DNA from: Galeopsis tetrahit
Taxonomy: Eukaryota > Streptophyta > Magnoliopsida > Lamiales > Lamiaceae
Assembly (NCBI GenBank): GCA_963675135.1
Contig: OY776122.1
Coordinates: forward strand, 20,586,881-20,650,880
DNA length: 64,000 nucleotides
Direction: 5' to 3'
Below the pieces are notes generated by a model. It made no database searches. It saw only the letters and a list, made by a program, of their open reading frames with translations, and was not told the origin of the DNA. The position numbers were made by a program, and so were the translations under genes. This document shows positions 13,717 to 28,244 of the stretch, piece after piece. How positions within the stretch are numbered: the stretch's first letter is position 1; each line of letters starts with the position of its first letter.

Positions 13717-16700
13717 TAGGGTGCGGAGTTTTTGACGTCGTCGCCCATAGCCAAACTTGCGCGCATGGTTGTGTGCCGTTTTTACAAAGTTTTCAGATTG
13801 CCTCCCAGGTTTGCATCCCTCACTGAATTGGCAATAGAATCAATTGTGTCGAGACGGTTTTTGAATTTGAGGCCTCGGGTGCGGAGTTTTTGACGTCGTC
13901 GCCCATAGCCAAATTGCGCGCACGCTTGTGCGCCGTTTTTACAAAGTTTTCAGATTGCCTCCCGGGTTTGAATTTCCCACTGAATTGGCCATAGAATCAA
14001 TTGTGTCAAGAAAGTTTTTGAATTTGAGGCCTCGGGTGCAGAGTTTTTGACGTCTTCGCCCATAGCCAAACTTGCGAGCATGGTTGTGTGCCGTTTTTAC
14101 AAAGTTTTCAGATTGCCTCCCAGGTTTGCATCCCTCACTGAATTGGCCATAGAATCAATTGTGTCGAGACGGTTTCTGAATTTGAGGCCTCGGGTGTAAA
14201 GTTTTTAACGTCGTCGCCCATAGCCAAATTTGCGCATGCTTGTGCGCCGTTTTTACAAAGTTTTCAGATTGCCTCCCGGGTTTGCATCTCCCACTGAATT
14301 GGCCATAGAATCAATTGTGTCGAGAAAGGTTTTGAATTTGAGGCCTCGGGTGCGAAGTTTTTGACGTCGTCGCCCATAGTCAAACTTGCGCGCATGGTTG
14401 TGTGCCGTTTTTACAAAGTTTTCAGATTGCCTCCCTGGTTTGCATCCCTCACTGAATTGGCCATAGAATCAATTGTGTCGAGACGGTTTTTGAATTTGAG
14501 GCCTCGGGTGCAGAGTTTTTGACTTCGTCGCCCATAGCCAAATTGCGCGCATGCTTGTGCGCCGTTTTTACAAAGTTTTCAGATTGCCTCCCGGGTTTGC
14601 ATTTCCCACTGAATTGGCCATAGAATCAATTGTGTCGAGAAAGTTTTTGAATTTGAGGTCTCGGGTGCGGAGTTTTTGACGTCGTCGCGCATAACCAAAC
14701 TTGCGTGCATGGTTGTGTGCCGTTTTTACAAATTTTTCAGATTGCCTTCTAGGTCTGTATCCTTCACTGAATTGGCCATAGAATCAATTGTGTCGAGAAA
14801 TTTTTGAATTTGAGTCCTCGGGTGCAGAGTTTTTGACGTCGTCGCCCATAGCCAAACTTGCGCGCATGGTTGTGTGCCGTTTTTACAAAGTTTTCAGATT
14901 GCCTCCCAGGTTTGCATCCCTCACTGAATTGGCAATAGAATCAATTGTGTCGAGACGGTTTTTGAATTTGAGGCCTCGGGTGCGGAGTTTTTGACGTCGT
15001 CGCCCATAGCCAAATTGCGCGCACGCTTGTGTGCCGTTTTTACAAGGTTTTCAGATTGCCTCTCGGGTTTGCATTTCCAGCTGAATTGGCTATAGTATCA
15101 ATTGTGTCGAGAAAATTTTTGAATTTGAGGCCTCGGGTGCGGAGTTGTTTAAATCGTCGCCCATAGACAAACTTGCGCGCATGGTTGTGTGTCGTTTTTA
15201 CAAAGTTTTCAGATTGCCTCCCAGGTTTGCATCCCTCACTGAATTGGCCATAGACTCAATTATGTCGAGACGGTTTTTGAATTTGAGGCCTCAGGTACGG
15301 AGTTTTTGACGTCGTCGCCCATAGCCAAATTGCGCGCACGCTTGTGCGCCGTTTTTACAAAGTTTTCAGATTGCCTCCCGGGTTTGAATTTCCCACTGAA
15401 TTGGCCATAGAATCAATTGTGTCAAGAAAGTTTTTGAATTTGAGGCCTCGGGTGCAGAGTTTTTGACGTCTTCGCCCATAGCCAAACTTGCGAGCATGGT
15501 TGTGTGCCGTTTTTACAAAGTTTTCAGATTGCCTCCCAGGTTTGCATCCCTCACTGAATTGGCCATAGAATCAATTGTGTCGAGACGGTTTCTGAATTTG
15601 AGGCCTCGGGTGTAAAGTTTTTAACGTCGTCGCCCATAGCCAAATTTGCGCATGCTTGTGCGCCGTTTTTACAAAGTTTTCAGATTGCCTCCCGGGTTTG
15701 CATCTCCCACTGAATTGGCCATAGAATCAATTGTGTCGAGAAAGTTTTTGAATTTGAGGCCTCGGGTGCGATGTTTTTGACGTCGTCGCCCATAGCCAAA
15801 CTTGCGCGCATGGTTGTGTGTCATTTTTACAAAGTTTTAAGATTGCCTCCCAGGTTTGCATCCCTCACTGAATTGGCCATAGAATCAATTGTGTCGAGAT
15901 AGTTTTTGAATTTGAGGCCTCGGGTGCAGAGTTTTTGACGTCGTCACCCATAGCCAAATTGCGCGCACGCTTGTGTGCCGTTTTTACAAAGTTTTCAGAT
16001 TGCCTCCCGGGTTTGCATCTCCCACTGAATTGGCCATAGAATCAATTGTGTCGAGAAAGGTTTTGAATTTGAGGCCTCGGGTGCGGCGTTTTTGACGTCG
16101 TCGCCCATAGCCAAACTTGCGCGCATGGTTGTGTGCCGTTTTTACAAATTTTTAGATTGCCTCCCTGGTTTGCATCCCTCACTGAATTGTCCATAGAATC
16201 ATTTGTGTCGAGATGGTTTTTGAATTTGAGGCCTCGGGTGCAGAGTTTTTGACTTCGTCGCCCATAGCCAAATTGCGCGAATGATTGTGCGCCATTTTTA
16301 CAAAGTTTTCAGATTGCCTCCCGGGTTTGCATTTCCCACTGAATTGGCCATAGAATCAATTGTGTCGAGAAAGTTTTTGAATTTGAGGCCTCGGGTGCAG
16401 AGTTTTTGATGTCGTCGCCCATAGCCAAACTTGCGCGCATGGTTGTGTGCCGTTTTTACAAAGTTTTCAGATTGCCTCCCAGGTTTGCACCCTTCACTGA
16501 ATTGGCCATAGAATCAATTGTGTCGAGACAGTTTTTGAATTTGAGGCCTTGGGTGCGGAGTTTTTGACGTCGTCGCCCATAGCCAAACTTGCGCGCATGG
16601 TTGTGTGCCGTTTTTACAAAGTTTTCAGATTGCCTCCCAGGTTTGCATCCCTCACTGAATTGGCAATAGAATCAATTGTGTCGAGACGGTTTTTGAATTT

Positions 16701-19126
16701 GAGGCCTCGGGTGCGTAGTTTTTGACGTCGTCGCCCATAGCCAAATTGCGCGCACGCTTGTGTGCCGTTTTTACAAAGTTTTCAGATTGCCTCCCAGGTT
16801 TGCATCCCTCACTGAATTGGCCATAGAATCAATTGTGTCGAGACGGTTTTTGAATTTGAGGCCTCGGGTGTGGAGTTTTTGACGTCGTCGCCCATAGCCA
16901 TATTGCGCGCACGCTTGTGCGCCGTTTTTACAAAGTTTTCAGATTGCCTCCCGGGTTTGAATTTCCCACTGAATTGGCCATAGAATCAATTGTGTCAAGA
17001 AAGTTTTTGAATTTGAGGCCTCGGGTGCAGAGTTTTTGACGTCGTCGCCCATAGCAAAACTTGCGCGCATGGTTGTGTGCCGTTTTTACAAAGTTTTCAG
17101 ATTGCCTACCAGGTTTGCATCCCTCACTGAATTGGCCATAGAATCAATTGTGTCGAGACGGTTTCTGAATTTGAGGCCTCGGGTGCAATGTTTTTAACGT
17201 CGTCGCCCATAGCCAAATTTGCGCATGCTTGTGCGCCGTTTTTACAAAATTTTCAGATTGCCTCCCGGGTTTGCATCTCCCACTGAATTGGCCATAGAAT
17301 CAATTATGTCGAGAAAGTTTTTGAATTTGAGGCCTCGGGTGCGATGTTTTTGACGTCGTCGCCCATAGCCAAACTTGCGCGCATGGTTGTGTGTCATTTT
17401 TACAAAGTTTTAAGATTGCCTCCCAGGTTTGCATCCCTCACTGAATTGGCCATAGAATCAATTGTGTCAAGACGGTTTTTGAATTTGAGGCCTCGGGTGC
17501 AATGTTTTTAACGTCGTCGCCCATGGCCAAATTTGCGCATGCTTGTGCGCCGTTTTTACAAAGTTTTCAAATTACCTCCCGGGTTTGCATCTCCCACTGA
17601 ATGGGCCATAGAATCAATTGTGTCGAGAAAGGTTTTGAATTTGAGGCCTCGGGTGCGGAATTTTTGACGTCGTCGCCCATAGCCAAACTTGCGCGCATGG
17701 TTGTAGGCCGTTTTTACAAATTTTTAGATTGCCTCCCTGGTTTGCATCCCTCACTGAATTGGCCATAGAATAAATTTTATCGAGACGGTTTTTGAATTTG
17801 AGGCCTCGGGTGTAGAGTTTTTGACTTCGTCGCCCATAGCCAAATTGCGCGCATGCTTGTGCGCCATTTTTACAAAGTTTTCAGATTGCCTCCCGGGTTT
17901 GCATTTCCCACTGAATTGGCCATAGAATCAATTGTGTCGAGAAAGTTTTTGAATATGAGGCCTCGGGTGCAGAGTTTTTGATGTCGTCGCCCATAGCCAA
18001 ACTTGCGCGCATGGTTGTGTGCCGTTTTTACAAAGTTTTTCAGATTGCCTCCCAGGTTTGCATCTCTCACTGAATTGGCCATATAATCAATTGTGTCGAG
18101 ACAGTTTTTGAATTTGAGGCCTCGGGTGCGGAGTTTTTTACGTCGTCGCCCATAGCCAAATTGCGCGCACGCTTGTGTGTCGTTTTTACAAAGTTTTCAG
18201 ATTGCCTCTCGGGTTTGCATTTCAAGCTGAATTGGCTATAAAATCCATTGTGTCGAGAAAATTTTTGAATTTGAGGCCTCGGGTGCGGATTTTTTGACGT
18301 CGTCGCCCATAGCCAAACTTGCGCGCATGGTTGTGTGCTGTTTTTACAAAGTTTTCAGATTGCCTCCCAGGTTTGCATCCCTCACTGAATTGGCCATAGA
18401 ATCAATTGTGTCGAGACAGTTTTTGAATTTGAGGCCTCGGGTGCGGAGTTTTTGACGTCGTCGCCCATAGCCAAATTTGCGCATGCTTGTGCGCCGTTTT
18501 TACAAAGTTTTCAGATTGCCTCCCGGGTTTGCATCTCCCACTGAATTGGCCATAGAATCAATTGTGTCGAGAAAGGTTTTGAATTTGAGGCCTCGGGTGC
18601 GGAGTTTTTGACGTCGTCGCCCATAGCCAAACTTGCGCGCATGGTTGTGTGCCGTTTTTACAAATTTTTAGATTGCCTCCCTGGTTTGCATCCCTCACTG
18701 AATTGGCCATAGAATCATTTGTGTCGAGATGGTTTTTGAATTTGAGGCCTCGGGTGCAGAGTTTTTGACTTCGTCGCCCATAGCCAAATTGCGCGAATGA
18801 TTGTGCACCATTTTTACAAAGTTTTCAGATTGCCTCCCGGGTTTGCATTTCCCACTGAATTCGCCATAGAATCAATTGTGTCGAGAAAGTTTTTGAATTT
18901 GAGGCCTCGGGTGCAGAGTTTTTGATGTCGTCGCCCATAGCCAAACTTGCGCGCATGGTTGTGTGCCGTTTTTACAAAGTTTTCAGATTGCCTCCCAGGT
19001 TTGCATCCTACACTGAATTGGCCATAGAATCAATTGTGTCGAGACAGTTTTTGAATTTGAGGCCTAGGGTGCGGAGTTTTTGACGTCGTCGCCCATAGCC
19101 AAACTTGCGCGCATGGTTGTTTGTCG

Positions 19127-21380
19127 TTTTTACAAAGTTTTCAGATTGCCTCCCAGGTTTGCATCCCTCACTGAATTGGCAATAGAATCAATTGTGTCGA
19201 GACGGTTTTTGAATTTGAGGCCTCGGGTGCGGAGTTTTTGACGTCGTCGCCCATAGCCAAATTGCGCGCACGCTTGTGTGCCGTTTTTACAAAGTTTTCA
19301 GATTGCCTCCCAGGTTTGCATCCCTCACTGAATTGGCCATAGAATCAATTGTGTCGAGACGGTTTTTGAATTTGAGGCCTCGGGTGCGGAGTTTTTGACG
19401 TCGTCGCCCATAGCCAAATTGCGCGCACGCTTGTGCGCCGTTTTTACAAAGTTTTCAGATTGCCTCCCGGGTTTGAATTTCCCACTGAATTGGCCATAGA
19501 ATCAATTGTGTCAAGAAAGTTTTTGAATTTGAGGCCTCGGGTGCGGAGTTTTTGACGTCGTCGCCCATAGCCAAATTGCGCGCACGCTTGTGTGCCGTTT
19601 TTACAAAGTTTTCAGATTGCCTCCCAGGTTTGCATCCCTCACTGAATTGGCCATATAATCAATTGTGTCGAGACGGTTTTTGAATTTGAGGCCTCGGGTG
19701 CGGAGTTTTTGACGTCGTCGCCCATAGCCAAATTGCGCGCACGCTTGATCGCCGTTTTTACAAAGTTTTCAGATTGCCTCCCGGGTTTGAATTTCCCACT
19801 GAATTGGCCATAGAATCAATTGTGTCAAGAAAGTTTTTGAATTTGAGGCCTCGGGTGCAGAGTTTTTGACGTCGTCGCCCATAGCCAAACTTGCGCGCAT
19901 GGTTGTGTGTCATTTTTACAAAGTTTTCAGATTGCCTTCCAGGTTTGCATCCCTCACTCAATTGGCCATAGAATCAATTGTGTCGAGACGGTTTTTGAAT
20001 TTGAGGCCTCGGGTGCAAAGTTTTTAACGTCGTCGCCCATAGCCAAATTTGCGCATGCTTGTGCGCCGTTTTTACAAAGTTTTCAGATTGCCTCCCGGGT
20101 TTGCATCTCCCACTGAATTGGCCATAGAATAAATTGTGTCGAGAAAGTTTTTGAATTTGAGGCCTCGGGTGCGGAGTTTTTGACGTCGTCGCCCATAGCA
20201 AAACTTGCGCGCATGGTTGTGTGCCATTTTTACAAAGTTTTCAGATTGCCTCCCAGGTTTGCATCCCTCACTGAATTGGCAATAGAATCAATTGTGTCGA
20301 GACGGTTTTTGAATTTGAGGCCTCGGGTGCGGAGTTTTTGACGTCGTCGCCCATAGCCAAATTGCGCGCACGCTTGTGTGCCGTTTTTACAAAGTTTTCA
20401 GATTGCCTCCCAGGTTTGCATCCCTCACTGAATTGGCCATAGAATCAATTGTGTCGAGACGGTTTTTGAATTTGAGGCCTCGGGTGCGGAGTTTTTGACG
20501 TCGTCGCCCATAGCCAAATTGCGCGCACGCTTGTGCGCCGTTTTTACAAAGTTTTCAGATTGCCTCCCGGGTTTGAATTTCCCACTGAATTGGCCATAGA
20601 ATCAATTGTGTCAAGAAAGTTTTTGAATTTGAGGCCTCGGGTGCGGAGTTTTTGACGTCGTCGCCCATAGCCAAATTGCGCGCACGCTTGTGTGCCGTTT
20701 TTACAAAGTTTTCAGATTGCCTCCCAGGTTTGCATCCCTCACTGAATTGGCCATATAATCAATTGTGTCGAGACGGTTTTTGAATTTGAGGCCTCGGGTG
20801 CGGAGTTTTTGACGTCGTCGCCCATAGCCAAATTGCGCGCACGCTTGATCGCCGTTTTTACAAAGTTTTCAGATTGCCTCCCGGGTTTGAATTTCCCACT
20901 GAATTGGCCATAGAATCAATTGTGTCAAGAAAGTTTTTGAATTTGAGGCCTCGGGTGCAGAGTTTTTGACGTCGTCGCCCATAGCCAAACTTGCGCGCAT
21001 GGTTGTGTGTCATTTTTACAAAGTTTTCAGATTGCCTTCCAGGTTTGCATCCCTCACTCAATTGGCCATAGAATCAATTGTGTCGAGACGGTTTTTGAAT
21101 TTGAGGCCTCGGGTGCAAAGTTTTTAACGTCGTCGCCCATAGCCAAATTTGCGCATGCTTGTGCGCCGTTTTTACAAAGTTTTCAGATTGCCTCCCGGGT
21201 TTGCATCTCCCACTGAATTGGCCATAGAATAAATTGTGTCGAGAAAGTTTTTGAATTTGAGGCCTCGGGTGCGGAGTTTTTGACGTCGTCGCCCATAGCA
21301 AAACTTGCGCGCATGGTTGTGTGCCATTTTTACAAAGTTTTCAGATTGCCTCCCAGGTTTGCATCCCTCACTGAATTGGC
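19127..21380 (+). repeat. Seven-monomer (1,100-bp) tandem duplication, essentially identical
   Basis: Bases 19,127-20,280 match 20,227-21,380 at an offset of exactly 1,100 bp. Rare variants recur at that distance: CATATAATC, CGCTTGATCGCCG, TTGCCTTCCAGG, CACTCAATTGG, AGAATAAATTG and CATAGCAAAAC. In the line-by-line comparison I found no difference inside the matched span, so this duplication is very young. Homology breaks upstream near 19,121-19,126 and downstream at 21,381, where AATAGAATC becomes CATTGAATC. Confidence 0.92.
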
Positions 21381-24339
21381 CATTGAATCAATTGTGTCGA
21401 GATAGTTTTTGAATTTGAGGCCTCGGGTGAAAAGTTTTTAACGTCGTCGCCCATAGCCAAATTTACGCATGCTTGTGCGCCGTTTTTACAAAGTTTTCAG
21501 ATTGCCTCCCGAGTTTGCATCTCCCACTGAATTGGCCATAGAAAAAATTGTGTCGAGAAAGGTTTTGAATTTGAGGCCTCGGGTGCGGAGTTTTTGACGT
21601 CGTCGCCCATAGCCAAACTTGCGCGCATGGTTGTGTGCCGTTTTTACAAAGTTTACAGATTGCCTCCCTAATTTGCATCCCTCACTGAATTGGCCATAGA
21701 ATAAATTATGTCACGACGGTTTTTGAATTTGAGGCCTCGGGTGCAGAGTTTTTGACTTCGTCGCCCATAGCCAAATTGCGCACATGCTTGTGCGCCGTTT
21801 TTACAAAGTTTTCAGATTGCCTCCCGGGTTTGCATCTCCCACTGAATTGGCCATAGAATCAATTGTGTCGAGACAGTTTTTGAATTTGAGGCCTCGGGTG
21901 CGGAGTTTTTTACGTCGTCGCCCATAGCCAAATTGGGCGCACGCTTGTGTGTCGTTTTTACAAAGTTTTCAGATTGCCTCTCGGGTTTGCATTTCAAGCT
22001 GAATTGGCTATAGAATCAATTGTGTCGAGAAAATTTTGAATTTGAGGCCTCGGGTGCGGAGTTTTTGACGTCGTCGCCCATAGCCAAACTTGCGCGCATG
22101 GTTGTGTGCTGTTTTTACAAAGTTTTCAGATTGCCTCCCAGGTTTGCATCCCTCACTGAATTGGCCATAGAATCAATTGTGTCGAGACAGTTTTTGAATT
22201 TGAGGCCTCGGGTTCGGAGTTTTTGACGTCGTCGCCCATAGCCAAACTTGCGCGCATGGTTGTGTGCTGTTTTTACAAAGTTTTCAGATTGCCTCCCAGG
22301 TTTGCATCCTACACTGAATTGGCCATAGAATCAATTGTGTCGAGACAGTTTTTGAATTTGAGGCCTAGGGTGCGGAGTTTTTGACGTCGTCGCCCATAGC
22401 CAAACTTGCGCGCATGGTTGTGTGCCGTTTTTACAAAGTTTTCAGATTGCCTCCCAGGTTTGCATCCCTCACTGAATTGGCAATAGAATCAATTGTGTCG
22501 AGACGGTTTTTGAATTTGAGGCCTCGGGTGCGGAGTTTTTGACGTCGTCGCCCATAGCCAAATTGCGCGCACGCTTGTGTGCCGTTTTTACAAAGTTTTC
22601 AGATTGCCTCCCAGGTTTGCATCCCTCACTGAATTGGCCATATAATCAATTGTGTCGAGACGGTTTTTGAATTTGAGGCCTCGGGTGCGGAGTTTTTGAC
22701 GTCGTCGCCCATAGCCAAATTGCGCGCACGCTTGATCGCCGTTTTTACAAAGTTTTCAGATTGCCTCCCGGGTTTGAATTTCCCACTGAATTGGCCATAG
22801 AATCAATTGTGTCAAGAAAGTTTTTGAATTTGAGGCCTCGGGTGCAGAGTTTTTGACGTCGTCGCCCATAGCAAAACTTGCGCGCATGGTTGTGTGCCGT
22901 TTTTACAAAGTTTTCAGATTGCCTACCAGGTTTGCATCCCTCACTGAATTGGCCATATAATCAATTGTGTCGAGACGGTTTCTGAATTTGAGGCCTCGGG
23001 TGCAAAGATTTTAACGTCGTCGCCCATAGCCAAATTTGCGCATGCTTGTGCGCCGTTTTTACAAAGTTTTCAGATTGCCTCCCGGGTTTGCATCTCCCAC
23101 TGAATTGGCCATAGAATCAATTATGTCGAGAAATTTTTTGAATTTGAGGACTCGGGTGCGATGTTTTTGACGTCGTCGCCCATAGCCAAACTTGCGCGCA
23201 TGGTTGTGTGTCATTTTTACAAAGTTTTCAGATTGCCTCCCAGGTTTGCATCCCTCACTCAATTGGCCATAGAATCAATTGTGTCGAGACGGTTTTTGAA
23301 TTTGAGGCCTCTGGTGCAAAGTTTTTAACGTCGTCGCCCATAGCCAAATTTGCGCATGCTTGTGCGCCGTTTTTACAAAGTTTTCAGATTGCCTCCCGGG
23401 TTTGCATCTCCCACTGAATTGGCCATAGAATAAATTGTGTCGAGAAAGGTTTTGAATTTGAGGCCTCGGGTGCGGAGTTTTTGACGTCGTCGCCCATAGC
23501 CAAACTTGCGCGCATGGTTGTGTGCCATTTTTACAAAGTTTTCAGATTGCCTCCCAGGTTTGCATCCCTCACTGAATTGGCCATTGAATCAATTGTGTCA
23601 AGATGGTTTTTGAATTTGAGGCCTCGGGTGAAAAGTTTTTAACGTCGTCGCCCATAGCCAAATTTACGCATGCTTGTGCGCCGTTTTTACAAAGTTTTCA
23701 GATTGCCTCCCGAGTTTGCATCTCCCACTGAATTGGCCATAAAAAAATTGTGTCGAGAAAGGTTTTGAATTTGAGGCCTCGGGTGCGGAGTTTTTGACGT
23801 CGTCGCCCATAGCCAAACTTGCGCGCATGGTTGTGTGCCGTTTTTACAAAGTTTACAGATTGCCTCCCTAGTTTGCATCCCTCACTGAATTGGCCATAGA
23901 ATAAATTATGTCGCGACGGTTTTTGAATTTGAGGCCTCGGGTGCAGAGTTTTTGACTTCGTCGCCCATAGCCAAATTGCGCACATGCTTGTGCGCCGTTT
24001 TTACAAAGTTTTCAGATTGCCTCCCGGGTTTGCATCTCCCACTGAATTGGCCATAGAATCAATTGTGTCGAGAAAGTTTTTAAATTTGAGGCCTTGGGTG
24101 CGGAGTTTTTTACATCGTCGCCCATAGCCAAACATGCGCGCATAGTTGTGTGTCGTTTTTACAAAGTTTTCAGATTGTCTCCCAGGTTTGCATCCTTCAC
24201 TGAATTGGCCATAGAATCAATTGTGTCGAGACGGTTTTTGAATTTGAGGTCTCGGGTGCAGAGTTTTTGATGTCGTCGCCCATAGCCAAACTTGCGCGCA
24301 TGGTTGTGTGCCGTTTTTACAAAGTTTTCAGATTGCCTC

Positions 24340-24970
24340 CCAGGTTTGCATCTCTCACTGAATTGGCCATATAATCAATTGTGTCGAGACAGTTTTTGAA
24401 TTTGAGGCCTCGGGTGCGGAGTTTTTTACGTCGTCGCCCATAGCCAAATTGCGCGCACGCTTGTGTGTCGTTTTTACAAAGTTTTCAGATTGCCTCTCGG
24501 GTTTGCATTTCAAGCTGAATTGGCTATAGAATCAATTGTGTCGAGAAAATTTTTGAATTTGAGGCCTCGGGTGCGGAGTTTTTGACGTCGTCGCCCATAG
24601 CCAAACTTGCGCGCATGGTTGTGTGCTGTTTTTACAAAGTTTTCTGATTGCCTCCCAGGTTTGCATCTCTCACTGAATTGGCCATATAATCAATTGTGTC
24701 GAGACAGTTTTTGAATTTGAGGCCTCGGGTGCGGAGTTTTTTACGTCGTCGCCCATAGCCAAATTGCGCGCACGCTTGTGTGTCGTTTTTACAAAGTTTT
24801 CAGATTGCCTCTCGGGTTTGCATTTCAAGCTGAATTGGCTATAGAATCAATTGTGTCGAGAAAATTTTTGAATTTGAGGCCTCGGGTGCGGAGTTTTTGA
24901 CGTCGTCGCCCATAGCCAAACTTGCGCGCATGGTTGTGTGCTGTTTTTACAAAGTTTTCTGATTGCCTCC
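24340..24970 (+). repeat. Tandem duplication of one dimer (315 bp)
   Basis: The dimer from about 24,340 to 24,655 is repeated at about 24,655-24,970. The distinctive TTTTCTGATTGCC occurs at 24,640 and 24,955 and CATATAATC recurs at the same spacing. This is the smallest recent duplication I noticed. Confidence 0.85.
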
Positions 24971-27900
24971 CAGGTTTGCATCCCTCACTGAATTGGCCAT
25001 AGAATCAATTGTGTCGAGACAGTTTTTGAATTTGAGGCCTCGGGTGCGGAGTTTTTGACGTCGTCGCCCATAGCCAAACTTGCGCGCATGGTTGTGTGCC
25101 GTTTTTACAAATTTTTAGATTGCCTCCCTGGTTTGCATCCCTCACTGAATTGGCCATAGAATCATTTGTGTCGAGATGGTTTTTGAATTTGAGGCCTCGG
25201 GTGCAGAGTTTTTGACTTCGTCGCCCATAGCCAAATTGCGCGAATGATTGTGCGCCATTTTTACAAAGTTTTCAGATTGCCTCCCGGGTTTGCATTTCCC
25301 ACTGAATTCGCAACAGAATCAATTGTGTCGAGAAAGTTTTTGAATTTGAGGCCTCGGGTGCAGAGTTTTTGATGTCGTCGCCCATAGCCAAACTTGCGCG
25401 CATGGTTGTGTGCCGTTTTTACAAAGTTTTCAGATTGCCTCCCAGGTTTGCATCCTACACTGAATTGGCCATAGAATCAATTGTGTCGAGACAGTTTTTG
25501 AATTTGAGGCCTAGGGTGCGGAGTTTTTGACGTCGTCGCCCATAGCCAAACTTGCGCGCATGGTTGTGTGCCGTTTTTACAAAGTTTTCAGATTGCCTCC
25601 CAGGTTTGCATCCCTCACTGAATTGGCAATAGAATCAATTGTGTCGAGACGGTTTTTGAATTTGAGGCCTCGGGTGCGGAGTTTTTGACGTCGTCGCCCA
25701 TAGGCAAATTGCGCGCACGCATGTGTGCCGTTTTTACAAAGTTTTCAGATTGCCTCCCAGGTTTGCATCCCTCACTGAATTGGCCATAGAATCAATTGTG
25801 TCGAGACGGTTTTTGAATTTGAGGCCTCGGGTGCGGAGTTTTTGACGTCGTCGCCCATAGCCAAATTGCGCGCACGCTTGTGCGCCGTTTTTACAAAGTT
25901 TTCAGATTGCCTCCCGGGTTTGAATTTCCCACTGAATTGGCCATAGAATCAATTGTGTCAAGAAAGTTTTTGAATTTGAGGCCTCGGGTGCAGAGTTTTT
26001 GACGTCGTCGCCCATAGCAAAACTTGCGCGCATGGTTGTGTGCCGTTTTTACAAAGTTTTCAGATTGCCTACCAGGTTTGCATCCCTCACTGAATTGGCC
26101 ATAGAATCAATTGTGTCGAGACGGTTTCTGAATTTGAGGCCTCGGGTGCAAAGATTTTAACGTCGTCGCCCATAGCCAAATTTGCGCATGCTTGTGCGCC
26201 GTTTTTACAAAGTTTTCAGATTGCCTCCCGGGTTTGCATCTCCCACTGAATTGGCCATAGAATCAATTATGTCGAGAAAGTTTTTGAATTTGAGGACTCG
26301 GGTGCGATGTTTTTGACGTCGTCGCCCATAGCCAAACTTGCGCGCATGGTTGTGTGTCATTTTTACAAAGTTTTCAGATTGCCTCCCAGGTTTGCATCCC
26401 TCACTCGATTGGCCATAGAATCAATTGTGTCGAGACGGTTTTTGAATTTGAGGCCTCGGGTGCAAAGTTTTTAACGTCGTCGCCCATAGCCAAATTTGCG
26501 CATGCTTGTGCGCCGTTTTTACAAAGTTTTCAGATTGCCTCCCAGGTTTGCATCTCCCACTGAATTGGCCATAGAATAAATTGTGTCGAGAAAGGTTTTG
26601 AATTTGAGGCCTCGGGTGCGGAGTTTTTGACGTCGTCGCCCATAGCCAAACTTGCGCGCATGGATGTGTGCCATTTTTACAAAGTTTTCAGATTGCCTCC
26701 CAGGTTTGCATCCCTCACTGAATTGGCCATTGAATCAATTGTGTCGAGATGGTTTTTGAATTTGAGGCCTCGGGTGAAAAGTTTTTAACGTCGTCGCCCA
26801 TAGCCAAATTTACGCATGCTTGTGCGCCGTTTTTACAAAGTTTTCAAATTGCCTCCCGAGTTTGCATCTCCCACTGAATTGGCCATAGAAAAAATTGTGT
26901 CGAGAAAGGTTTTGAATTTGAGGCCTCGGGTGCGGAGTTTTTGACGTCGTCGCCCATAGCCAAACTTGCGCGCATGGTTGTGTGCCATTTTTACAAAGTT
27001 TACAGATTGCCTCCCTAGTTTGCATCCCTCACTGAATTGGCCATAGAATAAATTATGTCACGACGGTTTTTGAATTTGAGGCCTCGGGTGCAGAGTTTTT
27101 GACTTCGTCGCCCATAGCCAAATTGCGCACATGCTTGTGCGCCGTTTTTACAAAGTTTTCAGATTGCCTACCGGGTTTGCATCTCCCACTGAATTGGCCA
27201 TAGAATCAATTGTGTCGAGAAAGATTTTGAATTTGAGGCCTTGGGTGCGGAGTTTTTTACATCGTCGCCCATAGCCAAACATGCGCGCATAGTTGTGTGT
27301 CGTTTTTACAAAGTTTTCAGATTGTCTTCCAGGTTTGCATCCTTCACTGAATTGGCCATAGAATCAATTGTGTCGAGACGGTTTTTGAATTTGAGGTCTC
27401 GGGTGCAGAGTTTTTGACCTCGTCGCCCATAGCCAAACTTGCGCGCATGGTTGTGTGCCGTTTTTACAAAGTTTTCAGATTGCCTCCCAGGTTTGCATCC
27501 CTCACTGAATTGGCCATAGAATCAATTGTGTCGAGACAGTTTTTGAATTTGAGGCCTCGGGTGCGGAGTTTTTGACGTCGTCGCCCATAGCCAAATTTGC
27601 GCATGCTTGTGCGCCGTTTTTACAAAGTTTTCAGATTGCCTCCCGGGTTTGCATCTCCCACTGAATTGGCCATAGAATCAATTGTGTCGAGAAAGTTTTT
27701 GAATTTGAGGCCTCGGGTGTAGAGTTTTTGATGTCGTCGCCCATAGCCAAACTTGCGCGCATGGTTGTGTGCCGTTTTTACAAAGTTTTCAGATTGCCTC
27801 CCAGGTTTGCATCCTTCACTGAATTGGCCATAGAATCAATTGTGTCGAGACAGTTTTTGAATTTGAGGCCTAGGGTGCGGAGTTTTTGACGTCGTCGCCC

Positions 27901-28244
27901 ATAGCCAAACTTGCGCGCATGGTTGTGTGCCGTTTTTACAAAGTTTTCAGATTGCCTCCCAGGTTTGCATCCCTCACTGAATTGGCAATAGAATCAATTG
28001 TGTCGAAACGGTTTTTGAATTTGAGGCCTCGGGTGCGGAGTTTTTGACGTCGTCGCCCATAGCCAAATTGCGCGCACGCTTGTGTGCCGTTTTTACAAAG
28101 TTTTCAGATTGCGTCCCAGGTTTGCATCCCTCACTGAATTGGCCATAGAATCAATTGTGTCGAGACGGTTTTTGAATTTGAGGCCTCGGGTGCGGAGTTT
28201 TTGACGTCGTCGCCCATAGCCAAATTGCGCGCACGCTTGTGCGC

